Program-made: the position numbers and the translations under genes
From: UBA6623 sp965238125
Lineage (GTDB): Bacteria > Acidobacteriota > Terriglobia > Bryobacterales > UBA6623
Assembly (NCBI GenBank): GCA_965238125.1
Contig: OZ250179.1
Location: 4,340,001-4,404,000 of the forward strand
Direction of reading: 5' to 3'
Length of the DNA stretch: 64,000 bases
In this document: piece after piece, positions 53,882 to 62,177 of the stretch
Layout of the letters: each line of letters starts with the position of its first letter
Numbering within the stretch: the first letter of the stretch is position 1
The notes under the pieces: generated by a model
Seen by the model: the letters and a program-made list of their open reading frames with translations, nothing else
What the model was told of the DNA's origin: nothing
Databases searched by the model: none

Positions 53882-56599
53882 GTGCGGACGTTGGTCGAAT
53901 TTTTGCCGCTGATTCGAGCCCTGGGGAAGCGCGAGGCGGTCCGCTTTCACAACGGCTATCGCACGGCGAAATGGAGCTACCAAACCCTCTACGAGCGTCT
54001 GACCGCTATCGTAGCCTATCTCGACCGCGAGGGAATTTCCAAGGGCGACCGGGTTCTGCTGTGGGGCGAAAACCGGCTGGAGTGGGTGACCGTGTTTTGG
54101 GCCTCGGTGGCGCGCGGCGTGGAGGTTGTTCCGGTTGATTTCCACTCGTCGGAAAGACTCGTGGCGCGGATTCAAGAGCAAGTGCGGGCACGGTTGCTGG
54201 TTCATGGGGGCGGCATGGAGGCGGGAGCGCTCGGCGTTAGGACGCTGACACTGCGGGAAGTTGCTCGGCTGCCAGCGGGGGAGGATTTCGAGCCTTGCGC
54301 GATTTCCGCCGACGACGTCGTGGAAATCGTTTTCACGTCGGGGACGACGGGCGATCCGAAGGGCGTCGTCCACCGGCATCGCAACCTTTGCGCCAACCTG
54401 GGCGTGATTCAACGAGAGATCGAGCGCTTTCGGACGGCGACGCGGTTAGTGGGGCCGATTCGGGTGCTGGACTTGCTGCCGCTGAGTCATGTTTTCGGAC
54501 AGGCGATGGGGCTCTATATTCCGGTCTTGCTCGAAGGCTCGGCGGTCTTCAGCACGCAGTTGCAGCCGGGGGCGGTGATCGAAACATTGCGGCGAGAGCG
54601 GGTTTCGGTCTTGGCCGCGGTTCCGGCGGTGCTGCGGAGCCTGCAGGGCGAAGTGCGGCGACGTTTCGATATTGCGATTGACCCGGTGGGGGGTGGGGGA
54701 CCGAGGGCCCGTGAAAAAATCGGGGACAGTCCACTTCGCGCCGAGAGAATTGCCGATCCAAAGGGACTTGTTCGGTCGGCGCTCGGTACAGTCCCCATTT
54801 TTCCACGGGCCCTCGGCGGCGCGGCGGGGGCGTGGTGGCGGTACAGGCGAGTTCACCGGGCGATGGGTTGGAAGTTTTGGGCGATGGTGGTGGGGGGCGC
54901 GGCGCTCGATGAAGGGCTGGAGAGGTTTTGGCGGAAGCTGGGTGTCGCGGTTGTGCAGGGGTATGGACTTACCGAGGCGTCGAGCGTAGTGGTGTTGAAC
55001 CATCCTTTCAGCCCTCGTGGCGGGTCGATTGGGCAGGCGGTGAAAGGACAGGAAGTCAAGATCGGGCCGGGCGGGGAAATTCTTGTTCGAGGCGACGCCG
55101 TTGTGAGCGAGTATTTCGAACACGGCCGGAGGGTCGGCGCGGGGCTCGAGGACGGCTGGCTGCACACGGGCGATATCGGCGAGATCGACGAACAGGGGCG
55201 GATCTTCTTCAAAGGACGGCTGAAAGAAGTGATCGTGACCGCCGAGGGGCTGAACGTCTATCCCGACGATGTCGAGCGAGCGCTCAATGAGCTTCCCGAA
55301 GTCAGTGAGTGCGCCGTCGTGCCGATCGCGGCCGAGGGCGGAGAACAGGTGCACGCCGTGTTGGCGCCGGCGGTCGAGGAGGTCGAGGGCGGGGAAGTGA
55401 TTCGAGCGGCGAACCGATCTCTCGAGGCGCACCAACGAATTCAGAGCTGGTCATTGTGGCCGGGCGAGAAACTACCGCGGACGGCGTCGACCGGCAAGCT
55501 CAAGCGGGCCGAGATCGCGCGGCGAGTTGCGGGCGAAGGCGACGGGGCCGAGCCCGGCGAGGGGTCCCGCGAGGTGTCCGATGTGCGGTCCGCTATCGCG
55601 GGCCTCAAGCGGGCGGCAAGCGCGGACCTACCCGCCGACGTGTGGCTCGGCGAGGACCTCGGGCTTTCTTCGCTGGATCGGGTGGAGCTGATGGCGCTGT
55701 TGGAAGAACCGGCTGGCGTCGAGCTCGATGAGGCGGACTTTGCCTCGGCGCAAACGATCGGCGAACTCGAAAGCGTGTTCAAAGCTGCCCGGGACCAGAG
55801 CGCCGCACGGCCGGTGAGGATCACTGAATCGGGTCGGCGTCTGACGATTCGCGAAGGAGAGTCGGGGCGGCCGCGGGAAGTCGAAGCTTCGTTAGAGCCG
55901 CGCCTGCCGCGGTGGAACCGGCGGCTGCCCGTCAGGTGGCTGCGGAGCGCGGTGCTTGGGTGCGCGGCGCTGCCGATGTTTCGACAAATGCTGATTCGCT
56001 TTCACGTCGAGGGCTTGGAGAATCTGGCGGGCGTTGAGGGTCCGGTGTTGTTCGCGGCTAATCACAACAGCCACTTTGACGTGATCGCGATCCTGGCCGC
56101 TTTGCCGCCGCGTTGGCGTCGACGGTTGGCTCCGGCGATGTCGCAAGATTACTTCGTGGCCTATTGGGATTGGCGCCATACCGAGCCGCTCGAGCTGTTG
56201 CGGCGGGCCGTCCAATACTATTTGGCTTGTTTTCTGGTGAACGCTTATCCGCTACCACGGCGCATGACGGGAACGCGCCGGGCCTTGCGCTATACCGGTG
56301 AGTTGGCGGATGAGGAGTTCTGTCCGCTGGTATTTCCCGAGGGACAGCGGTCGCCGGACGGCAAGGTGCATCGTTTTGAGAGCGGCATCGGCTTGATGGC
56401 GTTGAAACTGGAATTGCCGGTTGTGCCGGTGTATTTAGAAGGGCTGCACGAGATATATTCGGTGCACCACGAGTGGCCGGAACCGGGGTCCGTACGGGTG
56501 AAGTTTGGGGCTCCGCTTGACCTGAGCGGGATGGCGGACTACCGGGCGGCGGCGGAACAGGTGGAGCGGGCCGTCAGGGAGTTGGCATCCGCTTGTTAA
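53882..56599 (+). CDS. Three-domain acyl-CoA/acyl-ACP synthetase - acyl carrier protein - PlsC acyltransferase
   Basis: 905 aa from GTG 53882 (CGAGGGG 9 nt upstream; an open ATG at 53807 is less likely). The AMP-binding domain has FTSGTTGDPKGV (about 151-162), GYGLTEASSV, LHTGDIGEIDEQGR and the C-terminal lysine in TASTGKLKR (about 539). An ACP-like domain follows, with LGEDLGLSSLDRVEL (candidate phosphopantetheine Ser at about 596). The PlsC/LPLAT domain has ANHNSHFD (NHxxxxD, about 726) and FPEGQRS (about 818). It would activate a fatty acid, hold it on the internal ACP and transfer it to a lysophospholipid, as in Aas. Oddity: residues about 273-312 are encoded by an in-frame palindromic repeat. 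Confidence 0.88.
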   Translation: MRTLVEFLPLIRALGKREAVRFHNGYRTAKWSYQTLYERLTAIVAYLDREGISKGDRVLLWGENRLEWVTVFWASVARGVEVVPVDFHSSERLVARIQEQVRARLLVHGGGMEAGALGVRTLTLREVARLPAGEDFEPCAISADDVVEIVFTSGTTGDPKGVVHRHRNLCANLGVIQREIERFRTATRLVGPIRVLDLLPLSHVFGQAMGLYIPVLLEGSAVFSTQLQPGAVIETLRRERVSVLAAVPAVLRSLQGEVRRRFDIAIDPVGGGGPRAREKIGDSPLRAERIADPKGLVRSALGTVPIFPRALGGAAGAWWRYRRVHRAMGWKFWAMVVGGAALDEGLERFWRKLGVAVVQGYGLTEASSVVVLNHPFSPRGGSIGQAVKGQEVKIGPGGEILVRGDAVVSEYFEHGRRVGAGLEDGWLHTGDIGEIDEQGRIFFKGRLKEVIVTAEGLNVYPDDVERALNELPEVSECAVVPIAAEGGEQVHAVLAPAVEEVEGGEVIRAANRSLEAHQRIQSWSLWPGEKLPRTASTGKLKRAEIARRVAGEGDGAEPGEGSREVSDVRSAIAGLKRAASADLPADVWLGEDLGLSSLDRVELMALLEEPAGVELDEADFASAQTIGELESVFKAARDQSAARPVRITESGRRLTIREGESGRPREVEASLEPRLPRWNRRLPVRWLRSAVLGCAALPMFRQMLIRFHVEGLENLAGVEGPVLFAANHNSHFDVIAILAALPPRWRRRLAPAMSQDYFVAYWDWRHTEPLELLRRAVQYYLACFLVNAYPLPRRMTGTRRALRYTGELADEEFCPLVFPEGQRSPDGKVHRFESGIGLMALKLELPVVPVYLEGLHEIYSVHHEWPEPGSVRVKFGAPLDLSGMADYRAAAEQVERAVRELASAC
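54701..54816. repeat. Palindromic repeat (family P) inserted in frame within the acyl synthetase gene
   Basis: 116 bp. The ends CCGAGGGCCCGTG and the perfect complement CACGGGCCCTCGG form a 13-bp terminal palindrome. Inner blocks GGGGACAGTCCACTTCGCGC and GCGCTCGGTACAGTCCCC match the intergenic copy at 33344-33475 in reversed order. The reading frame passes through without a stop and adds about 39 residues (REKIGDSPLRAERIADPK and following) between two conserved parts of the AMP-binding domain (LRSLQGEVRRRFD and RVHRAMGWKFW). Confidence 0.88.
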
Positions 56600-56662
56600 C
56601 GTGTTCCGGAACTGTCGGTGGCTCCGTCACCACGAATATCGGCGATGGTCAGGAGGCCGATT

Positions 56663-57262
56663 CTAACTCGTGGCCCTAGCCGGCCAGTGCACCATGCGCA
56701 CATAGTCACTGTGATGAAGCAGTTCGGCTGCCAGCCGCGTACCGGGTAAGTGTGCGAGCACGACCTGAAGTCCGGCAATGCGAGCGTACTTCATCGCCGG
56801 AACGCAGTCAGTGTCCCCTGATACGAGCAAGATCCGCTCAACGGAACGCTTTTCAGAGAATGAGGCAATGTCGAGCCCAATTCTCATGTCGACTCCCTTT
56901 TGCTCGAAGTCCGGTTTGAAATCTTCATCTCTCAAGGCTGGCCGCGAGGGCATGGGGATGCGTTTCGGCTTGTAACCTCGGAACTTGAGGACCCCGCGCC
57001 GGACAGCGAACAGGTCCTTCCTCGCCAATTGCTGAAGCCAGTCATCCGATCCCCTAAACACCTGCTTGGCGCCCGAAATCGGGCGCTTGGCTTCGCCATT
57101 GTACGGTGCGCAGTCATAGTAGAGGACGCGGTGGATTTCTTCCCTGCTTTCCCGGCAGCCTTGCGAAAACGCTTCGATAAAGTCCGGGTTGAAATCGATC
57201 GCTGACTGTCTCGCGATGACACGGAGGTAGCCGCCGTCGATCAAGATAGCGATTCTCTTCAT
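56663..57262 (-). CDS. NYN-domain (LabA/DUF88-like) putative nuclease
   Basis: 199 aa, single NYN domain of the PIN-like nuclease fold. The acidic active-site positions are visible: IAILIDGGYLRV (first Asp), YYDCAPYNG, QKGVDMRIGLDIASFS and VERILLVSGDTDCVPAMKYARIAGLQVVLA (DTD). Such proteins are predicted RNases or structural partners in RNA processing. Preceded by the infC terminator and followed by 63 bp to the acyl synthetase stop, convergent with it. Confidence 0.85.
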   Translation of the reverse strand: MKRIAILIDGGYLRVIARQSAIDFNPDFIEAFSQGCRESREEIHRVLYYDCAPYNGEAKRPISGAKQVFRGSDDWLQQLARKDLFAVRRGVLKFRGYKPKRIPMPSRPALRDEDFKPDFEQKGVDMRIGLDIASFSEKRSVERILLVSGDTDCVPAMKYARIAGLQVVLAHLPGTRLAAELLHHSDYVRMVHWPARATS

Positions 57263-57278
57263 TTGGAAGAGGAAAATG

Positions 57279-57310
57279 CAAAGCCCCCCGGGGGTTCCCG
57301 AGGGGCTTTG
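57279..57310 (-). terminator. Terminator hairpin downstream of infC
   Basis: In the leftward transcript the stem CAAAGCCCC pairs with GGGGCTTTG around a GC-rich loop (CGGGAACCCCCGG). The following CATTTTCC is only moderately U-rich. It lies 147 bp after the infC stop and 17 bp before the NYN start, so infC appears monocistronic, without rpmI and rplT. Confidence 0.7.
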
Positions 57311-57456
57311 AAAATACGTGCTCGCCTACGAGCGTACCGGATATGACCGTATTCTACCTGCCTTGCTGGTGAGCGTCAATAAATTTTGAACTCACGACTC
57401 TCCCGGAAGCACGCAGGCTCACTGCATCGCTTTACGAAAAACGACCGACCTTACGC

Positions 57457-57999
57457 CTACGATGCTTTCTTTCGGGGGGCGATGATGACGTGCATCATGC
57501 GGCCTTCGAGTCTGGGGCGGCCTTCGACTTCGCCCAACTCCTCGACATCGGTCGCCAGGCGGCGGATCAGCTTTTCGCCGAGATTGGCGTGGGTGATTTC
57601 GCGGCCGCGGAAGAATACCGTCGCCTTGACTTTGTTGCCTTCTTCGAGAAAGCGGATCGCGTGCTTCTTCTTGAAGTCATAGTCGTGTTGGTCGGTATTG
57701 GGACGAAACTTGACTTCCTTGACTTCGATCCGATGCTGTTTCCTTTTGGCCTCGGATTTCTTCTTCTTTTCCTGGTAGGTGTACTCGCCGTAGTCAATGA
57801 CTTTGCACACGGGCGGGCGAGCGGTTGGCGACACCATGACGAGGTCAAGGCCCAAGGCCTTGGCCTGACGGATGCCCTCGTGCGTCGAAAGCACCTCGGT
57901 CCGGCCGTCGGGAAATACAACGCGAACTTCGCGTGCACGGATGAACTCGTTGACATTCGTCTTACGAGCCCGTCTAAAGGGTCGAAACGGTCTGCGAAT
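57457..57999 (-). CDS. infC: Translation initiation factor IF-3, ATT start codon
   Basis: 180 aa when started at ATT 57997-57999. The next usable in-frame start (GTG 57894) would remove the N-terminal domain motif TNVNEFIRAREVRVVFPDGRTEV, which the family requires. AGGAGG lies 5-6 nt before the ATT. Remaining motifs: LSTHEGIRQAKALGLDLVMVSPTARPPVCKVIDYGEY, then the basic linker QEKKKKSEAKRKQH and the C-terminal domain VKEVKFRPNTDQHDYDFKKKHAIRFLEEGNKVKATVFFRGRE. IF-3 rejects non-canonical start codons, and its own rare AUU start allows autoregulation, as known in E. coli. I verified all 35 codons between 57999 and 57895 and found no stop. Confidence 0.9.
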   Translation of the reverse strand: MRRPFRPFRRARKTNVNEFIRAREVRVVFPDGRTEVLSTHEGIRQAKALGLDLVMVSPTARPPVCKVIDYGEYTYQEKKKKSEAKRKQHRIEVKEVKFRPNTDQHDYDFKKKHAIRFLEEGNKVKATVFFRGREITHANLGEKLIRRLATDVEELGEVEGRPRLEGRMMHVIIAPRKKAS

Positions 58000-58073
58000 A
58001 GTTTCCTCCTCGGTTCGCGGCCGCGCGGCGCATCAGGCCGATCGGCGTGCGGTTTGCCGGAACGATCGGGCCC

Positions 58074-58116
58074 AAAAAACAAAAAGGGATTCGGAACCCA
58101 CGAGGCTCCCAATCCC
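58074..58116 (-). terminator. Terminator hairpin in the infC leader (possible attenuator)
   Basis: Leftward: the arms GGGATTGGGAGCC and GGGTTCCGAATCCC pair through GGGATT/AATCCC and an inner GC part, followed immediately by TTTTTGTTTTTT. This is a strong intrinsic terminator in sequence. It lies after the infC promoter and 75 bp before the start codon, with no other leftward gene upstream, so it sits in the leader rather than at the end of a gene. Confidence 0.7.
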
Positions 58117-58203
58117 GACGTCAGCGAACGTTTCTTGAATTCGAGCGAACCAGCAAGCAAAATCTCTGAGGAACGGCTGCCGCTCCTCCGTCTTCTTACG
58201 ATC

Positions 58204-58233
58204 CGTATAGTACCACGATTGAGCGTTTGTCAA
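58204..58233 (-). promoter_or_regulatory. Putative sigma-70-like promoter for infC
   Basis: TTGACA (58233-58228) is a perfect -35 hexamer; a -10-like TATACG begins 18 nt downstream at 58209, with overlapping TACTAT as an alternative. Transcription would start near 58197 and give a leader of about 200 nt that contains the terminator hairpin. Upstream lies the divergent DUF454 gene. Confidence 0.6.
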
Positions 58234-58277
58234 GAGCGCGGGGCGACGATTCGTACCGCAAAAGCCGGCGAGAGACG

Positions 58278-58775
58278 ATGACTCGCATAATGATCCTAGG
58301 CGTGGAAACCCTCAAGGAGCCGAATCAATCAGCCGACGCGGCGGCCGCGACACCCCAACCGGTCGAGTCGGCGGCCGGGGCCCAAGGGGCTCTGGAAGTC
58401 GCGACCGGCGCCCGCAAGATCGTCTTTTTAACGTTGGCGGCGCTATTCTTTGTGCTCGCCATGCTCGGCGTGGTCCTGCCGGGACTACCCACAACCCCTT
58501 TCTTGCTGCTCACGAGCTATTTCTTGGTGCGATCCTCGCCGCGGCTCAACGCGAGACTGCTGCGTTCGCGAACCTTCGGACCTCTGCTGCGGGACTGGAA
58601 CCGTCACCGCGCCATTCGGCCCCGGGTTAAGACGGCGACGTTGATCGTGATGGCGGTCGTTGTGGGCGTTTCGTTGCTGTTCGGCAACTTCTCGCCACTC
58701 GTCTTGACGGTGCTGTTGGTTTTGGTGGGTATCGGGCTGACCGTGGTGATGCGACTCCCCGTCATCCGTGATTGA
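58278..58775 (+). CDS. DUF454 (YbaN-like) inner-membrane protein
   Basis: 165 aa. The core is the YbaN/DUF454 pattern: FFVLAMLGVVLPGLPTTPFLLLTSYFLVRSSPRLNARLLRSRTFGPLLRDW followed by a C-terminal pair of membrane helices (TATLIVMAVVVGVSLLFG, LTVLLVLVGIGLTVVM). An N-terminal 40-residue Ala/Pro/Glu-rich extension is not conserved. ATG 58278 behind GCGAGAGACG. Function unknown for the family; three or four membrane helices. Confidence 0.85.
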   Translation: MTRIMILGVETLKEPNQSADAAAATPQPVESAAGAQGALEVATGARKIVFLTLAALFFVLAMLGVVLPGLPTTPFLLLTSYFLVRSSPRLNARLLRSRTFGPLLRDWNRHRAIRPRVKTATLIVMAVVVGVSLLFGNFSPLVLTVLLVLVGIGLTVVMRLPVIRD

Positions 58776-58964
58776 TGCCGCAACGGGAGGGTTTGGCCGA
58801 GACACCGTAATCCGCCGTACGCCCGAAAGGCTATTTTCGGAAGAGTTCGTTTCTATCGAATGCGGGATTCATGATACCGCCATGAAAACTCGTTTCGGTC
58901 GAGGCGTTTTCGGAGAAGCCATGTCGCCACGAATGGCGACACGGCACGCTGAATGCGTGCGCCA
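58776..58964. repeat. Family G and family H repeats forming the 5' exon of the group II intron
   Basis: Family G unit: TACGCCCGAAAGGCTATTTT, CGGAAGAG, GTTTCTATCGAATGCGGG, ATGATACCGCCATGAAAA (58815-58890). Family H unit: CATGTCGCCACGAATGGCGA then CACGGCACGCTGAATGCGTG and CGCCA (58920-58964). The stem GCACGC-TGAAT-GCGTGC ends 4 nt before the intron. Confidence 0.7.
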
Positions 58965-60826
58965 GTGTGCCCAGCATGGGCTGATTCTCGCAGGATGAAA
59001 CGATCCTGCCGGGACCGATGGAGGTAACCGTAGGGAACCGCAGAGCGGAAGTCGTGGGGCGCAAGCCGCGCGGCCAAGCCGAAGGAAGCGGGAAACAAAC
59101 CTTTGACCGTAGGAACACGAACCGGCAGAGAGGCCGCGTACGGGCGGTAAGCGTGCCGGCCACCGCGAAGTCCAAAGTCCATCCGAGACGTGCGAGGTAG
59201 AGCCGGACGGTGTGAAGGGAAAGAATCAGCGCCTTACCTGGGGAGAGCCCCTTCGTGAGAGCGAAGGGGAAGTCAGCAGAAGCCATAGTAGCGAAGAAGG
59301 CGGGTAATGCCGGGCGGAAGGACCAAGGAGCAAAGCTAGAGGAGCGCCTCTCATCCAGCCCAAGAGGGACCCGAATCCCGGGCCGAAAGGTCCTCGCCCG
59401 TTGGGGCGACGAGACAGGGGAGCAGGCCGAGGCAGAAGCGGTGGAACCGCGGCGGGCATCGACCGGCGGTCCCGAAGGCCGAGCGAGGCGAGACTCTCGA
59501 CAGAAAGCGATGCACGAAGATCTGATGGAACAAGTGGCGGCCGAAGAGAACCTGCGGCGCGCGCTGGAAGCGGTCAAACGCAACCGCGGCGCGGCGGGCA
59601 TCGACGGCATGACCAGCGAACAACTCGAACCTCACTTCGCGCGTCACGGCGAGAAGATCCGAGCGAAACTGTTGGCCGGACGCCGGCCGGCCGAGCCCGG
59701 TGCGGCGGGTAGCGATACCCAAGCCGAACGGGGGCAAGCGGTTGTTAAGCATCCCGACGGTGATGGATCGGCTGGTGCAGCAAGCTTTGCTCGAAGTGCT
59801 GCAGTCGATCTTCGATCCGTTGTTCAGCGAGTCGAGCTACGGATTTCGGCCGGGGCGCAGTGCGCACGACGCGGTACGCGCGGCGCAGGGGTACGTCCGA
59901 GAAGGTCGGGACTGGGTGGTGGATCTAGACATCGCCCAGTTTTTCGACCACGTTCACCACGACATTCTGATGCGCCGAGTCGCGCAAGTGATTCGGGACA
60001 AGAGGGTGTTGCGGTTGATCGGGCGATACCTGCGGGCGGGCGTACTGGTGGACGGGGTGGTGATCGTCGGCGAGGAGGGCACGCCGCAAGGCGGGCCGTT
60101 GTCTCCTCTGTTGGCGAACATCTACCTGGACGCGCTCGATCGGGAACTCGAAAGCCGGGGGTTGCGCTTTTGTCGTTATGCCGACGACTGCAACATTTAT
60201 GTGGGCAGCGAGGCGGCGGCGAAGCGGGTGCTGGCGGGGATCGGGAACTGGATCGAGACGAAGTTGCGATTGCAAGTGAACAAGACGAAGAGCGGAGCGG
60301 GGCGGCCTTGGGAGCGCAAGTTTCTGGGGTTTCGCATCAACCGACGTAAGCAGCGGGAAGTATCGCGGGAAAGTATCGCGCGATTCAAGAAGAAGGTCCG
60401 GGAGATATGGCGCGACGGCCGCCCAGCGACGAGTCGGCAATTGCTGGACGAGTGGCGGCGGTACGTGATCGGCTGGTGGGGGTACTACCGACTGGCCGAG
60501 GATCGGCGAGCCATCTTCAGGCTGGAAGGTTGGATCAGGCGGCACATCCGGAAATGCTTTTGGCTGCGGTGGCACAGTGTGCGGGGTCGCTGCCGCGCTT
60601 TGCGGCGCTTGGGCGTGCCCGAGCGGATGCTGCGCTATGTGCCGACGCGACGCGGATGATGCACACGGCCTTGTCGAAGCGTACTTTGTTGCGTTATGGG
60701 TTTGTGATGCCGTCGGATCTCGCGGCCGGAAGGTAAAGCCGCCGGGTTCAACCGCCGGATACGGAAAACCGTATGTCCGGTGGTGTGGGAGGGTGCCGGG
60801 GCGCAATCCCCGGCACCCGACCCGAT
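58965..60826 (+). mobile_element. Group IIC intron
   Basis: The 5' end GTGTGCCCAGCATGGG closely matches the Oceanobacillus iheyensis group IIC intron start. Other ribozyme landmarks in order: CCGAAGGAAGCGGG, GTAGGAACACGAACC, GGAAGTCAGCAGAAGCCATA, then the RT gene. Domain V is at about 60750-60785 (ACCGCCGGATACGG, AAAA, CCGTATGTCCGGTGGT) with the CGC catalytic triad of class C, and domain VI (GGTGCCGGGGCGCAATCCCC) precedes the 3' end GACCCGAT at 60826. Length 1862 bp. Removing it joins GCGCCA to CGTC, restoring the family H repeat consensus GCGCCACGTC. Confidence 0.9.
59510..60659 (+). pseudogene. Group II intron reverse transcriptase/maturase with a frameshift near 59680-59695
   Basis: About 380 aa when joined. 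First frame: MEQVAAEENLRRALEAVKRNRGAAGIDGMTSEQL to KLLAGR (ATG 59510 or 59525). Second frame: RPSPVRRVAIPKPNGGKRLLSIPTVMDRLVQQALLEVL, LFSESSYGFRPGRSAHDAV, GTPQGGPLSPLLANIYLD, the active-site box RYADDCNIYV, and the maturase (X) region ARFKKKVREIWRDGR and RRYVIGWWGYYRL to 60659. The switch equals one extra base in GGACGCCGGCCGGCCGAG. No HNH endonuclease domain, as expected for class C. The intron cannot encode its own maturase as written. Confidence 0.85.
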
Positions 60827-60912
60827 CGTCAGGCGGGTTCGACATCGTGGGCCCTATTTGCGGAAGAGTTCCGTGGAGGAGGTCCCGATTCGCCGCGGGA
60901 CGGCGGGCGAAA

Positions 60913-61905
60913 TCAACCGCCGCGCAAGCGCTCGCTAAGAGAACGCAAAAGGCCGGGCCTCGGGGATGTCGGCGCGGGTTCGGCGGGCCGGCCTTCTGTT
61001 CCGGGAGCGAACCGCCTAAGGCTCAATCTCTGAACAATTTCCGCCGTCAGCGGTATACCGTTGACGGCTTGGCGAACGGGCTCCCCCGTCGCGATGTTGA
61101 TCTGTTCGCGGTATTCCACCGCGCCAAGATAGGGTACCGATGCCAGCGGCATATAGTAGGCGCAATCCTCGAAGAAATAGTGAGTAACCTGGCTCCAGCG
61201 AGTCTTGCTCTTATCACGCTGCGGCATTCCGCCGTGGAGCAGGTTGGCGGCCCAGATCAGCGCCTGGCCCTTTTTCGGGTGGAATTCAACCGGCCGCAGC
61301 CCATGCACGTCCACCAACCGCCGCCAGAACTCGACAAACCGAGGATAGATTCCATAGTAGTCCTCCCCATCTTGTGGAACCGTGCCCAGATGTTCGTTGA
61401 GATAGATCGGGAGTTTGTGGCTCTTTGGGTAGTAAAGCAGCGGTCCGGCGTCGGTGTCGATGTCCTCGAAAGCAACCCAAATACCACACATAAAACGCTC
61501 CGGTACCGAGGCGAAATGAACGCAATCGGTGTGGTAGTGTTGCTGCGTGCCCACGGGAAAGTTGAGGGTCTGGAAAGGAAACGCCCTCCTGCCGTAAAGC
61601 CGCGACAGCAATTGCAGAATCGCTTGGTTCGCCGCAATGGCGCGAACGTTCTCGTCAAAATGCCAGGCATCTTGAATGCGTAGGCCCTCCATGCGATCGG
61701 CGCGCCAGTCGTCCCATTCGAAGCGATGGGAAAGATTGGCCAGGATCGCTTCCACGCGGCGATCAAAATGATCGTCGGGAAAATCGATCACGGCGAAACC
61801 GTCATCGTGCAACGACCGGGCGACGCGCAACAGCTCGGGCTCGGTGCCGGCAGCCGAAAAATGCTCCTCAAAGAAGGGGCTTTCCGTGGGAGGAATGTTC
61901 AACAC
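60913..61905 (-). CDS. Phytanoyl-CoA dioxygenase (PhyH) family protein
   Basis: 330 aa. Fe(II)/2-oxoglutarate oxygenase fold: DDGFAVIDFPDD, FQTLNFPVGTQQHYHTDCVHFAS (HxD iron ligands), GIWVAFEDIDTDAGPLLYYPKSHKLP, KGQALIWAANLLHGG (distal His) and KSKTRWSQVTHYFFED (Arg that would bind 2-oxoglutarate). Hydroxylation of an unknown small molecule or lipid is likely. Start GTG 61905. The C-terminal tail is Pro/Arg-rich (PAEPAPTSPRPG). It lies just downstream of the group II intron's 3' exon, on the opposite strand. Confidence 0.85.
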   Translation of the reverse strand: MLNIPPTESPFFEEHFSAAGTEPELLRVARSLHDDGFAVIDFPDDHFDRRVEAILANLSHRFEWDDWRADRMEGLRIQDAWHFDENVRAIAANQAILQLLSRLYGRRAFPFQTLNFPVGTQQHYHTDCVHFASVPERFMCGIWVAFEDIDTDAGPLLYYPKSHKLPIYLNEHLGTVPQDGEDYYGIYPRFVEFWRRLVDVHGLRPVEFHPKKGQALIWAANLLHGGMPQRDKSKTRWSQVTHYFFEDCAYYMPLASVPYLGAVEYREQINIATGEPVRQAVNGIPLTAEIVQRLSLRRFAPGTEGRPAEPAPTSPRPGLLRSLSERLRGG

Positions 61906-62177
61906 GCGATCTCTCTAACTTCCAACAGCGGCGGTCAGCGGGACGGGAGTCGAGCTGTTACGCGGTGTCGCGGAACGGGGGAAACAATGCCGGCTCGACT
62001 CAACAAAGGATCGCACACGGGGACTGCGACGGACAACTTTGAAAGAGTCGAGGGTGTACGATATAGATGTGGAGAGTTGGCGGCCTCGAGCTCTTCCCCG
62101 GCTGAAATTCTTCGCTTGGTTCGGCCACGGCTAAAGCCTTGAGAGAGAAGGCCGCTGAAGCGGCCTCGCCTCCCTAG
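61906..62177. other. Intergenic region between PhyH and the IS1182-type element
   Basis: About 270 bp, no conserved gene. It ends in CTAG (62174-62177), the left copy of the IS target sequence. Confidence 0.5.

Noticed and set aside
58033..58233. 66-codon leftward frame in the infC leader as a leader peptide
   Set aside because: No ribosome binding site, no run of regulatory codons and it crosses the terminator hairpin. It probably has no coding role.
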